Source: JAJZXY01 sp046706185 (GTDB taxonomy: Archaea > Thermoplasmatota > Thermoplasmata > Sysuiplasmatales > Sysuiplasmataceae). From it: 64,000 nucleotides of DNA. The translations under genes and the position numbers were made by a program. Shown in pieces: positions 35,755-44,678 of the stretch (positions within the stretch are counted from its first letter, which is position 1; every line of letters starts with the position of its first letter). Under the pieces are notes generated by a model that was given only the letters and a program-made list of their open reading frames with translations, did no database searches and was not told where the DNA came from. The DNA lies in the NCBI GenBank assembly GCA_046706185.1, contig JBJKPR010000004.1, forward strand, positions 7,108 to 71,107, given 5' to 3'.

Positions 35755-36829
35755 AATGTGGATCAACATGGGTCCCCAGCACCCCTTTACCCACGGTCTC
35801 TGGACGCTGAAGGTGAAGGTTGACGGTGAAACAATCGTTGACGCCGAGCCTATCATAGGGTATCTGCACAGGGGATTTGAGAAGCTGTGCGAGAACAGGA
35901 ACTACCCTCAGATAGTGCCCATCTGCGACAGGCTCTGCTATGTTGCATCGATGAGCTGGGACCACGTCTACGTCTGCGCAGTCGAGAACACGTTCGACAT
36001 AAAAGTGCCGCTGAGAGGGGAATACATAAGGGTCATAGCGCTCGAGGTCCAGAGGATTGCGTCTCATCTGATATGGCTTGCATCCTTCATGACTGACCTG
36101 GGCAACCTGACCGCATTCCTGTACGCAATGAGGGAGAGGGAGATGTTCATAGACCTTCTCCAGGCACTTTGCGGAGCAAGGATGACCTACAACTATCCGC
36201 GCATTGGTGGCGTTTCTCAGGACATGCCAAGGAGTTTTCCACAGCAGTGCCTGAAGATCGTCGACTTCTTCGAGAAGCGGCTGGATGAATATGAATATCT
36301 CATTGAGGAAAGCGAGGTTTTCCGCATAAGAACGCAGGGGATAGGTTATCTGCGGCCGTCCGATGCGATCAACCTTGGTGTCACCGGTCCCGCGCTGCGA
36401 GGAAGCGGCGTTCCCGTCGACCTGAGGAAGGCCGACCCCTATTCAGCCTATCCGGACTTTGACTTTGAGATTGCTGTCGAAAAGGACTGCGACGTTTACG
36501 CCAGGTACAGGGTGAGAATGAACGAGATGAGGGAAAGCTGCAGCATCATAAGGCAGGCGCTCAAGAAAATGCCCCCGGGGCCCGTGCTGGGCAAGGTGCC
36601 AAGGCACTTCCCGCGCGGAGAGGGGTATGCAAGGACAGAGGATCCGCGCGGGGAGGCCTTCTTCTACATACAGGCAGACGGCACGGACAGGCCGTACAGG
36701 GTGAAGATACGGAGCCCCATATTCGTCACTGTTTCGGCGGCTCCAGCGATACTGCGCGGGTATAAGGTTGCGGATGTCCCCTCCATAATGGGGAGCCTTG
36801 ACATGTGCCTGGGAGAATCGGACAGGTGA
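35738..36829 (+). CDS. nuoD: complex I subunit D
   Basis: A 363-aa 49-kDa-type subunit lining the quinone cavity. MGPQHPFTHGL and HRGFEKLCENR are clear family motifs; the C-terminal region IMGSLDMCLGESDR matches the usual GSxDxVxGExDR end. The GTG at 35738 keeps the strand ITTAEMWINMG; an ATG at 35756 would be the alternative and would remove the overlap with nuoC. Confidence 0.94.
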   Translation: MITTAEMWINMGPQHPFTHGLWTLKVKVDGETIVDAEPIIGYLHRGFEKLCENRNYPQIVPICDRLCYVASMSWDHVYVCAVENTFDIKVPLRGEYIRVIALEVQRIASHLIWLASFMTDLGNLTAFLYAMREREMFIDLLQALCGARMTYNYPRIGGVSQDMPRSFPQQCLKIVDFFEKRLDEYEYLIEESEVFRIRTQGIGYLRPSDAINLGVTGPALRGSGVPVDLRKADPYSAYPDFDFEIAVEKDCDVYARYRVRMNEMRESCSIIRQALKKMPPGPVLGKVPRHFPRGEGYARTEDPRGEAFFYIQADGTDRPYRVKIRSPIFVTVSAAPAILRGYKVADVPSIMGSLDMCLGESDR

Positions 36830-37877
36830 TAAGCTGAACTACCTCTACTCGTTTCCCAACGACATCGCGACGGCCATACTCAGCTTCCTTCACATCAACC
36901 TGCCTCAGCTCAACTATCTTCTCACCTGGGTGATCGCCTCGGTCATACTGATCGTTGTTGTTCTCGTGAATGTCATCATTCTCATCTATGTCGAGAGGAA
37001 GGAGCTGGGGAGGTTCATGGACAGGAGGGGGCCGTTTGTTGTCGGTCCGGCCGGCTTTTTCCAGAATTTCGCCGATGCTCTCAAATTCCTCATAAAGGAG
37101 ATGATACTGCCAGAGAACGCGGACGGGCTCGGGTTCAACAGCACGCTTGTGATCATAGTTGCATCCTCGCTGCTTATAATGGCAGTCGTTCCTCAGGCGC
37201 CATACTTCTTCTACACAGACCCTGACCTTGGCCTTCTTCTTGCCTTTGCAATTTTCGCGATAGAGCCTTTTGCAGTCGTGATAGCAGGCTGGGCCTCAAA
37301 CAACAAGTACTCGCTGCTGGGAGGCTTCAGGTCCACCGCTCAGATGATGAGCTACGAGGTGCCCATGCTGATCACAGTCCTTTCCGTGGTAGTACTGGCG
37401 GGAACGTTCAATTTCAACCAGATAGTCAGTTTCCAGGCAACGCACATCTGGTTTGTTGTCCCGCTTTTCATAGGCTTCATTGTTTTCCTGATATCCATAG
37501 TGGCTGAAATAGAGCGCATACCTTTCGACACACCAGACGCGGAGGCGGAGCTAGTGCACGGCTGGATGACTGAATATGCCGGCATAAAGTTCGCTCTTTT
37601 CCAGCTCACCTCTTACATAAGATCCTTCGCAGGTGCAGCCATTATGGTCCTGGTCTTCCTGGGCGGGTGGACAGGGCCGATCCTCCCTGCAATCGTCTGG
37701 TTCTATATCAAAGTGTATGCAGTCTTCACATTGTTTGTCTGGCTCAGGGCTTCCCTTCCGCGGGTGCGAATTGATCAGGTTCTGAACCTCGGTTGGAGGA
37801 GCCTTCTCCCACTCTCGCTCGTCAACATACTTATAGCTGCTCTTCTGAAGATTTACGGAGGCGTGTTTCACCTATGA
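36798..37877 (+). CDS. nuoH: complex I subunit H
   Basis: A 359-aa membrane subunit with eight or so helices that connects the quinone site to the proton-pumping arm. VERKELGRFMDRRGP and RIPFDTPDAEAELVHGWMTEY are diagnostic. The only usable start before helix 1 is a TTG at 36798, which overlaps nuoD by 32 nt. Confidence 0.94.
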   Translation: MTCAWENRTGDKLNYLYSFPNDIATAILSFLHINLPQLNYLLTWVIASVILIVVVLVNVIILIYVERKELGRFMDRRGPFVVGPAGFFQNFADALKFLIKEMILPENADGLGFNSTLVIIVASSLLIMAVVPQAPYFFYTDPDLGLLLAFAIFAIEPFAVVIAGWASNNKYSLLGGFRSTAQMMSYEVPMLITVLSVVVLAGTFNFNQIVSFQATHIWFVVPLFIGFIVFLISIVAEIERIPFDTPDAEAELVHGWMTEYAGIKFALFQLTSYIRSFAGAAIMVLVFLGGWTGPILPAIVWFYIKVYAVFTLFVWLRASLPRVRIDQVLNLGWRSLLPLSLVNILIAALLKIYGGVFHL

Positions 37878-37915
37878 TTCAGGTTCAAACAACTGTAATT
37901 GCAGGGGTGCTCTGA

Positions 37916-38692
37916 ATGGCTGATATTGTAACTACAAAGAAGAAAAAGGTGGGACTGCTGGGCTACGCATTCAAGCCGATGTGGATCTCACTCAGGACAC
38001 TCATCAGGACTTCGCTTGCAGGCGGCAAGCCGAACACGCTTCTGTATCCCGAAGAGAAGATCGACCTGCCGGACGATTTCAGGGGAGAGCTCGGCCTTGT
38101 GATGACAAGATGCGTCGGCTGCGAGTCGTGCGCCCGTGTCTGCCCCAACAAGTGTCTTGACATGATGGAGGATGACGCAGGGGAGGGCATTACAAAGTGG
38201 ATGCCTGCTCTCGATCTTGCCCAGTGCATGTTCTGCGGCCTGTGCGTTGAAGTCTGCCCTTCGACAGCTCTCCACATGACAAACAGGTACGAGACAGCAA
38301 CACAGGACAGAAATGAGAAGATATTCAGGCCGCACGAGTGGGCGATCAAGCCTGAGGATGCTCCAGACCAGCGCCCGTTCCCGTATCCTGAGCTGTACGA
38401 GATCAACTGCACTGGATGCGGCGCATGCGACAGGGCGTGCCCCCACGAAGTCATCGACATGGTGAGCTTGCCAGGCACTGCCAAGAAGAGGCCCAACGGG
38501 ACATTCGGTCCGGAGAAGAAGATACCGATATTCGACTATGAGCTCTGCGTCAGCTGCGCACTCTGTGTTGACGCCTGCCCGTTCGACGCTCTTGAAATGC
38601 TTCCGCGCAGCACGACAGCCAGCGACCCTGTCGTGCAGATACAGAGTCAGGGTGCAGAGGAATTAAAAATAAAACAGGAAGTGTCCGTTTGA
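37916..38692 (+). CDS. nuoI: complex I subunit I, enlarged with four [4Fe-4S] motifs
   Basis: A 258-aa ferredoxin-type subunit. Normal NuoI has two [4Fe-4S] clusters; here four complete CxxCxxCxxxCP motifs occur: C66-C76, C104-C114, C165-C175 and C211-C221. The first pair sits where the two NuoI clusters should be, so the second pair looks like an added polyferredoxin tail. Since nuoE, nuoF and nuoG are absent, the tail may take electrons directly from a soluble donor such as ferredoxin; that is inference. A ribosome site (GGGGTG) precedes the ATG. Confidence 0.92.
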   Translation: MADIVTTKKKKVGLLGYAFKPMWISLRTLIRTSLAGGKPNTLLYPEEKIDLPDDFRGELGLVMTRCVGCESCARVCPNKCLDMMEDDAGEGITKWMPALDLAQCMFCGLCVEVCPSTALHMTNRYETATQDRNEKIFRPHEWAIKPEDAPDQRPFPYPELYEINCTGCGACDRACPHEVIDMVSLPGTAKKRPNGTFGPEKKIPIFDYELCVSCALCVDACPFDALEMLPRSTTASDPVVQIQSQGAEELKIKQEVSV

Positions 38693-38943
38693 GCATAGAC
38701 CTGATTGGCTTCATCATAGTTGCAGCAGCGGCGCTCATACTCGCAGCAATGATGGTTCTGTCCGGAGAGATCGTGCACAGCGCGCTATATTTTGCGGGCG
38801 TGCTTATCGCGATTGCAGTCCTTTTTTTCATCATGAACGCAGTCTATGTCGGCATCATCCAGATACTGATATACGTGGGCGCAGTCGTCGTCCTCATCCT
38901 CTTCGGTATAATGCTGACGAGACGTAACATACTTCTCGGGTGA
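38689..38943 (+). CDS. nuoJ: complex I subunit J, N-terminal part
   Basis: An 84-aa protein matching the first three helices of NuoJ (VVLSGEIVHSALYFAGVLI in similar form, then YVGIIQILIYVGAVVVLILFGIML). The rest of NuoJ is encoded by the next reading frame, so the subunit is split in two genes. The start is a TTG overlapping the nuoI stop (TTGA). Confidence 0.88.
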   Translation: MSIDLIGFIIVAAAALILAAMMVLSGEIVHSALYFAGVLIAIAVLFFIMNAVYVGIIQILIYVGAVVVLILFGIMLTRRNILLG

Positions 38944-38961
38944 TACTGGAGGCAGCAACAG

Positions 38962-39198
38962 ATGGACAGACAAATGGTGATATCAGCAGTCATCTCGGTT
39001 GTTCTCTTTGTCGTTATGGCCGCGGCTCTTGCCCCTGTGAACTGGTCAGCCATCGGTAACGCGGTGGCTGATACATCTGACATAGCGGCGCAGATGTTTT
39101 CCCCCTCGGGATATGGTCTGACACTGCTCGTGGTTGCCGTACTGCTCGGTGCGTCCATGGTTGGCGGCGTCTACCTCGCGAAGGAGGAGTCGAAATGA
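38962..39198 (+). CDS. nuoJ: complex I subunit J, C-terminal part
   Basis: A 78-aa protein with two helices flanking a short loop (VISVVLFVVMAAALAP and LTLLVVAVLLGASMVGGVYL) that correspond to the last two helices of NuoJ. The 18-nt gap and separate ATG make it an independent gene, not a frameshift product. It overlaps nuoK by 4 nt (ATGA). Confidence 0.85.
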   Translation: MDRQMVISAVISVVLFVVMAAALAPVNWSAIGNAVADTSDIAAQMFSPSGYGLTLLVVAVLLGASMVGGVYLAKEESK

Positions 39199-39509
39199 TA
39201 CCTGTCTCGTACGTCCTTGCCTTTTCTGCACTCCTGTTTGTGATAGGCGTGTTCGGTGTCCTCTACAGGCGCAATGCGATCATGGTGCTGCTTTCTATAG
39301 AGCTGATGCTCAATGCTGCGAACATAAACTTCGTCGCGTTCTCCAACACTGCTTCTAGCGCAACGGCTGCGGCCGACGGGCAGGTCTTTGCTCTGATATC
39401 CATAGCTGTGGCGGCCGCGGAGATTGCCGTTGGCCTTGCGATACTTCTTGTCCTCTGGAAGGCGAGCGATACCGTGGAAGTGAACGAAGTGGCAACACTG
39501 AGGTGGTAG
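39195..39509 (+). CDS. nuoK: complex I subunit K
   Basis: A 104-aa antiporter-like small subunit with three helices. The membrane glutamates used for proton transfer are in LLSIELMLNAANINF and VAAAEIAVGLAI. Coupled to the upstream gene by an ATGA overlap. Confidence 0.95.
   Translation: MIPVSYVLAFSALLFVIGVFGVLYRRNAIMVLLSIELMLNAANINFVAFSNTASSATAAADGQVFALISIAVAAAEIAVGLAILLVLWKASDTVEVNEVATLRW
39500..39506 (+). promoter_or_regulatory. ribosome binding site deciding the nuoL start
   Basis: GAGGTGG (39500-39506) at the end of nuoK; GGTG ends 5 nt before an ACG at 39511. There is no ATG, GTG or TTG start at normal distance, so this site points to ACG initiation. Confidence 0.45.
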
Positions 39510-39510
39510 T

Positions 39511-41577
39511 ACGGCTGCTTTCGTTTTCACCGCTCCAGGCGATCCTCTGCTGTACTTTGCATCGATCATTGCACTGTCACCGTTCATTGGTTTTGCCATC
39601 ATAGCAGCAATCCCCTCCTCCAGGGCCAGGATAATAGAGTGGGTCAGTGTCCTGTCCGTGGGCATTTCGGCTGCAGTTTCACTGCTCATTCTCTACTTCG
39701 AGTTCATCGGAAATGGCGCAGGCGTCTATCCTACTGCGTACCAGCAGCAGATAGATTTCATCAACCTTGGGAGTGTGCATGGAACATCTGTCTACCTCAA
39801 TCTTGGTATCTACCTGGACTGGCTAGCGGTTGTGATGCTGGCCGCCGTCTCTCTTGTCAGCCTTCTAATTGTTATATACAGCGTGGGATACATGCACGCC
39901 GAAGGAAGGAGAAGGAAGAGGTACTTCGGCGTCATCTCAATGTTCGTAGGCTCGATGCTCGGTCTGATACTGGCAAACAATCTTCTCGAACTCTACGTCT
40001 TCTGGGAACTCGTCGGCCTTGGCTCCTACCTGCTCATAGGCTTCTGGTACGAAAAGCCTTCAGCCGCAAGGGCAGCAAAGAAGGCATTCGTGGTCACAAG
40101 GTTCGGTGACATGTTCCTCCTGTTCGGCATAGTGCTCCTGCTGGGCATAGGCAATCACACTCTCGCATACTCCCAGCTTTTCTCTGCCTCCTCCATAGCA
40201 GCCCTCAACGGCTCGGGACTTCTGACAATCGCGACGCTTGCACTCTTCGGCGGCGCTATGGGCAAGAGCGCGCAGTTCCCGCTGCATGACTGGCTCGTAG
40301 ATGCAATGGAGGGCCCTACACCTGTCTCTGCGATGATACACGGCGCCACGATGGTCAACGCAGGTGTCTACCTCGTCGCAAGGATGTACCCGCTCTTCAC
40401 TCAGACGCCATTCAGCTCTCTCTTCGTCTCCTTTATCGGTGCCTTCACAGCCCTCTTCGCCGCAACGATGGCTCTCGGGACCTACGACATAAAGAGGGTC
40501 CTTGCCTTCTCCACAATAAGCCAGCTTGGCTACATGTTCATGGCGCTTGGTGCAGGCGCATTTATACTGGGTTCCGTCGGGCCGGCGACCAACGGCGTAC
40601 CAAACTACTCGCTTGGCTACTCGGCAGGCATGTTCCACCTTGTGAACCAGGCGATATTCAAGGCGCTCCTCTTCCTGGCGGCAGGGAGCGTTATGCATGC
40701 GCTGGGAGGAATACAGGACATGAGACAGATGGGAGCGCTCCGTTCAAAGCTGAAGATAACATCTGTAACAATGCTGTTCGGCTCTCTCTCGCTCGCCGGT
40801 ATCATACCTTTCAGCGGTTTCTTCAGCAAGGACGCAACGCTCGAGGCGGCCTTCGGCGGCATATCATACTCGTGGATATTCGTGTTGATATGGCTCTTCG
40901 GTGTCGCTGCCGCTTTCCTGACAGCTCTTTACATTTTCAGGCTCTGGTTCATGACATTTGCCGGCCGTTCAAAGGTGCCGGAGGGCGTGCACGTGCACGA
41001 GTCACCGCCTGTAATGACGGCGCCCCTTGTCATACTTGCTGTCCTGGCACTCGCTGTGGGGTTCGCTGTATTCGGCGTTGCCGGATTTGGAATGGCCGTC
41101 CATTATCCAATCACATTCCAGGCGGGGACGCTATCTGTGCTGAGGACCCCCTACGTCGAGTTCAGCGGAGTGTTCGGTCTCCTGGCGGATCCGCTCACCT
41201 ACCTCTCGCTGTTTCTTGCGTTTGCGGGCCTGCTCGTCGCATACACCGTCTGGTACAGGGAAAGGAGCCTCGAGTCTTTCATGTCAAGACCGCTCCCCCA
41301 TGGTGTCTTCCGCGTCCTTTCTGAACGGTACTATTTCCCGCAGGCATACGACAAGATAGGCATGTGGCTGGGCTACGGCATAGGGCGTGGCCTTGATTTC
41401 TTCGACAGGAAGGTTGTGGACGGCTTCATCAACGGTGTCGGCGCTGTGTTTGTGGGGGCAGCGCAGAGGATAAGGAAGTCAGAGACAGGTTTTGTTCAGA
41501 ATTACGCCTCAGTGATAATCGCTGCAGTGGTCGTGATTGTGGCCATACTCCTTCTCTTCCCCGGCATGGGGGTGTGA
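39511..41577 (+). CDS. nuoL: complex I subunit L (antiporter-like)
   Basis: A large proton-pumping subunit of about 688 aa. GLGSYLLIGFWYEKPSAARA, HDWLVDAMEGPTPVSAMIHG and the lateral helix region near the C-terminus are typical. The first ATG/GTG/TTG in frame is a GTG at 39658, but the frame is open back to 39502 and encodes a proper first membrane helix (LLYFASIIALSPFIGFAII). An ACG at 39511 lies one base after the nuoK stop and follows GAGGTGGT at ribosome-site distance, so I place the start there; an ATG-to-ACG sequencing error would give the same protein. With the GTG the product would be 639 aa and lack helix 1. Confidence 0.88.
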   Translation, partial: TAAFVFTAPGDPLLYFASIIALSPFIGFAIIAAIPSSRARIIEWVSVLSVGISAAVSLLILYFEFIGNGAGVYPTAYQQQIDFINLGSVHGTSVYLNLGIYLDWLAVVMLAAVSLVSLLIVIYSVGYMHAEGRRRKRYFGVISMFVGSMLGLILANNLLELYVFWELVGLGSYLLIGFWYEKPSAARAAKKAFVVTRFGDMFLLFGIVLLLGIGNHTLAYSQLFSASSIAALNGSGLLTIATLALFGGAMGKSAQFPLHDWLVDAMEGPTPVSAMIHGATMVNAGVYLVARMYPLFTQTPFSSLFVSFIGAFTALFAATMALGTYDIKRVLAFSTISQLGYMFMALGAGAFILGSVGPATNGVPNYSLGYSAGMFHLVNQAIFKALLFLAAGSVMHALGGIQDMRQMGALRSKLKITSVTMLFGSLSLAGIIPFSGFFSKDATLEAAFGGISYSWIFVLIWLFGVAAAFLTALYIFRLWFMTFAGRSKVPEGVHVHESPPVMTAPLVILAVLALAVGFAVFGVAGFGMAVHYPITFQAGTLSVLRTPYVEFSGVFGLLADPLTYLSLFLAFAGLLVAYTVWYRERSLESFMSRPLPHGVFRVLSERYYFPQAYDKIGMWLGYGIGRGLDFFDRKVVDGFINGVGAVFVGAAQRIRKSETGFVQNYASVIIAAVVVIVAILLLFPGMGV

Positions 41578-41580
41578 GAA

Positions 41581-43119
41581 ATGTTTCCTCTGATTTCACT
41601 CATGATACTCTTCCCTTTCATAGGCTTCGCTCTTCTCATGGCGATGCCAGCAAGGCTTGGCCAGAACAGGATGGTCGCCGCTGTTTTCAGCGGCATATCT
41701 CTTGTTCTGGGCATCTACATGCTACTGGCGTTCAACTACGGAAACCCGGGAATGCAGATGACCGAGCACTACACCTGGATAGATACGCTCTACTTCCCCA
41801 TCACCTATTCGGTCGGCGTCGACGGGATAGCGCTGCCCATGGTCTTTCTTTCTGTCCTTCTGAGCTTTCTAGTCGTCATATTCTCATGGGATGTATCGCA
41901 CAGGTCAAACCAGTACTTCGCCATGCTGATGCTGACTGAAGTGGGTGTTCTCGGTGTTTTCACCGTCACCAACTACTTTGTCTTCTACCTGTTCTGGGAA
42001 GCGGTTCTCATACCGATGTTCTTCATAATACTGGTGTGGGGATCTCCGAGGCGCGTTTACTCGGCCACCAAGTTCTTCATATACACTCATGCCTCGAGCC
42101 TTGTCATGCTCCTCTCCTTCTTCGCGCTTTACTTCCAGTATCATCAGGCCACAGGCAACTTCAGCTTCTCGATGGAGAAGATAAACAGCATATCACCTGC
42201 GTTCGGCTCCTACTTCCAGCTTGTTGTGTTTGTGGGTCTCTTCTTCGGCTTCATAGTCAAGATGCCAGTGTTCCCCTTCCACACGTGGCTCCCGGATGCT
42301 CACACCGACGCACCGACGGGCGGTAGCGTACTGCTTGCCGGTCTGCTCATCAAGATGGGCTCGTTCGGTATAATCAGGATAGCAGTTCCGGCCCTTCCGC
42401 TGGGTGCGAAGATGATCGAGGACTGGATAGTTGTTCTGGCAGTGATAAGCATACTCTACGGGGCCTGGGTGAGCATGGCACAGAAGGACATAAAGAGGAT
42501 GATCGCAAACTCCTCCATAAGCCACATGGGCCTTGTGCTGCTCGCCATCGCAGCATCAGTCTTCAGCATGAGCGACGCGACAGGCAGCTGGACAATGAAT
42601 ACAATCGGCATTTCGGTGGCGGATTTCCAGATGTTCGCCCACGGACTGATCACTGCGGTCCTCTTCATGTCCGCAGGCGTAATCCAGCATCACGCGGGAA
42701 CAAGGGATATGGACAAGCTTAGCGGCCTCGGAAAACATATGCCTGCGCTTTCCACATTCATGATGGCAGGCTTCCTTGCATCGCTCGGCCTGCCGGGCAT
42801 GGTCGGTTTTGTAGCCGAATTCAGCGTTTTCTATGTGACATACCTCAGCTTCAACATCTACCTCATCATACCGATAGTGACTGTTGTCATTACGATCGGG
42901 TATTACACATGGGCGCTTCAGCGGACGATTTTCGGCCCCGAGACTGACAAGCTGGACTATGCACACCTGCACGATTCGAACTGGTATGAGATCCTTCCCA
43001 TGGCCGTACTTGTCATCGTGATCGTTGTGTTCGGCGTTGTGCCCTGGGTGATGTTCAATCCCATCAACGGAGCCGTTGCACACTGGTACGGCAGCTTCCT
43101 CGGGGGAGTGCTGCCATGA
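41581..43119 (+). CDS. nuoM: complex I subunit M (antiporter-like)
   Basis: A 512-aa antiporter-like subunit with about 14 helices. The conserved membrane glutamate lies in YLFWEAVLIPMFFIILVWG, and KMPVFPFHTWLPDAHTDAPT is diagnostic. It starts 3 nt after nuoL and overlaps nuoN by 4 nt. Confidence 0.95.
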   Translation: MFPLISLMILFPFIGFALLMAMPARLGQNRMVAAVFSGISLVLGIYMLLAFNYGNPGMQMTEHYTWIDTLYFPITYSVGVDGIALPMVFLSVLLSFLVVIFSWDVSHRSNQYFAMLMLTEVGVLGVFTVTNYFVFYLFWEAVLIPMFFIILVWGSPRRVYSATKFFIYTHASSLVMLLSFFALYFQYHQATGNFSFSMEKINSISPAFGSYFQLVVFVGLFFGFIVKMPVFPFHTWLPDAHTDAPTGGSVLLAGLLIKMGSFGIIRIAVPALPLGAKMIEDWIVVLAVISILYGAWVSMAQKDIKRMIANSSISHMGLVLLAIAASVFSMSDATGSWTMNTIGISVADFQMFAHGLITAVLFMSAGVIQHHAGTRDMDKLSGLGKHMPALSTFMMAGFLASLGLPGMVGFVAEFSVFYVTYLSFNIYLIIPIVTVVITIGYYTWALQRTIFGPETDKLDYAHLHDSNWYEILPMAVLVIVIVVFGVVPWVMFNPINGAVAHWYGSFLGGVLP

Positions 43120-44618
43120 TTGACTTCTTCGCCTCCGGCATGTCTCCCATCATAGCGATGGTGATCGGCGCACTTGTGATCGCAGGCGTATCGTTCTGGG
43201 TTTCAAACAGGGTACTTGCCTCGCTTTCACTCGCAACAATGCTTGTGACATTCGCTCTGCTCTCCATGCTCACGGGCGGTGTCATACCGATGCCGCAGAC
43301 ATTCCACAGCGTGCTGACAGAGGACGCATTTGCTGTCGTCTTTCAGTTCATATTTGTCGCCGTCGGTTTCCTTGCCGTGCTCACTTCAGTCAGGTACATC
43401 GAGCAGGACAGGAACCAGGGCGAATACTACAGCCTGCTCATGCTCTCCATCGTTGGAATGATGGTTGTCGCCGCCTCAACCGACCTCATAACCATGTTCG
43501 TGGGAATAGCGCTTACCGGTCTTTCAAGCGCATCCATCACCGCCTTCAGGAAACACGACAGGACGGGCGCGGAAGCTGCAATGAAATTCTACATAATCAG
43601 CGCGCTGTCAGCCGGGCTTGCACTGTACGGCATTTCTCTGATATACGGCCTTACTCACACGCTGCAGCTCTCTTCAGTTGCGCAGTCGCTCTCTGGAATA
43701 GGTCCGTCAAGTCCAGAATACGGTACAGCCGTACTTGCTGCGGTCCTGCTGATTGCAGGCTTCGGCTTCGAAATAGCTGTTGTGCCGTTCCACATGTGGG
43801 CCCCAGATGTCTACGAGGGCTCGCCAACGCCAGTTTCAGGAATGCTTACATCAGGGTCGAAGAAGGTCGGAATAGCAGCCATATTCAAGATATTCATGAT
43901 TGCCCTCATTGCTCTCCGGGCGGAATGGGCACCTCTGTTTACTGTGCTTGCAATACTCACGATGTCAGTGGGCAATGTAACAGCACTCAGGCAGGATAAC
44001 GTGAAGAGGATGCTTGCCTACTCAAGCATAGGACAGGCAGGATACATGCTTATTTCACTGCCTGTCTTTGCGGCGGCCTACGCGGCCGGGCAGTCAAACC
44101 TCGAGTACCTTTCAATCTCCTACGGCATCTTCCAGATAATGACCCATTCCATCGCCACAGTGGGTGCCTTCGGCATAGTGGCAGTCATGTCTACGAGCAT
44201 TCTTGGCATGGACTACGACAGCTTCAGGGGACTGTTCAAGTCAAACAAGTTGCTTTCCATTTCTATGACCATCTTCCTCTTTTCACTTCTGGGAATGCCG
44301 CTCCTCGCTGGCTTCGACAGCAAACTGCTCATTTTCTCATCAGCTGTGGGCGGCTCTCTCATTGGGGGGTATTCGTGGCTGATATGGCTGGCCATATTCG
44401 GAATACTCAACAGCGCCGTTTCACTGATATATTATGTCAGACTTGTTCGCAATATATACACCGATTCCGATAGTGCGCCCTCTGCCTACAAGATGTCCCG
44501 CTTTGCTGTCGTGGCAATTGTCGCCGCGGCTGTGGCAGTGGTCGTCATAGGCGTCTATCCTGCACCTTTCATAAATGCATGCAACCAGGCCGCACAGGCG
44601 CTCATGTCTGAATTATGA
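43116..44618 (+). CDS. nuoN: complex I subunit N (antiporter-like)
   Basis: A 500-aa antiporter-like subunit and last gene of the complex I unit. VVPFHMWAPDVYEGSPTPVS and YSSIGQAGYML are diagnostic. The ATG overlaps the nuoM stop. No nuoE, nuoF or nuoG follows; the ribosomal cluster begins after 60 nt. Confidence 0.95.
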   Translation: MIDFFASGMSPIIAMVIGALVIAGVSFWVSNRVLASLSLATMLVTFALLSMLTGGVIPMPQTFHSVLTEDAFAVVFQFIFVAVGFLAVLTSVRYIEQDRNQGEYYSLLMLSIVGMMVVAASTDLITMFVGIALTGLSSASITAFRKHDRTGAEAAMKFYIISALSAGLALYGISLIYGLTHTLQLSSVAQSLSGIGPSSPEYGTAVLAAVLLIAGFGFEIAVVPFHMWAPDVYEGSPTPVSGMLTSGSKKVGIAAIFKIFMIALIALRAEWAPLFTVLAILTMSVGNVTALRQDNVKRMLAYSSIGQAGYMLISLPVFAAAYAAGQSNLEYLSISYGIFQIMTHSIATVGAFGIVAVMSTSILGMDYDSFRGLFKSNKLLSISMTIFLFSLLGMPLLAGFDSKLLIFSSAVGGSLIGGYSWLIWLAIFGILNSAVSLIYYVRLVRNIYTDSDSAPSAYKMSRFAVVAIVAAAVAVVVIGVYPAPFINACNQAAQALMSEL

Positions 44619-44629
44619 AGGTCGAATGT

Positions 44630-44644
44630 GTTAAATAGATAAAC
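44630..44644 (+). promoter_or_regulatory. TATA-like promoter of the ribosomal/RNA polymerase cluster
   Basis: GTTAAATAGATAAAC directly after nuoN. Transcription would start near 44661, just before the ribosome site GAGGTTGAT that precedes the rpsM TTG at 44679. Confidence 0.5.
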
Positions 44645-44678
44645 CATTTTGGCAAATATTGAATGAGGTTGATTCACG

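Noticed and set aside
39658..39660. GTG at 39658 as the start of nuoL
   Set aside because: It would remove a well-formed first membrane helix that is in frame directly upstream and leave 148 nt of open frame unexplained after nuoK.
40060..40698. A 212-codon minus-strand open frame inside nuoL
   Set aside because: Rich in Glu, His, Cys and Arg, as expected for the reverse of a membrane protein gene; nuoL is unmistakable here.
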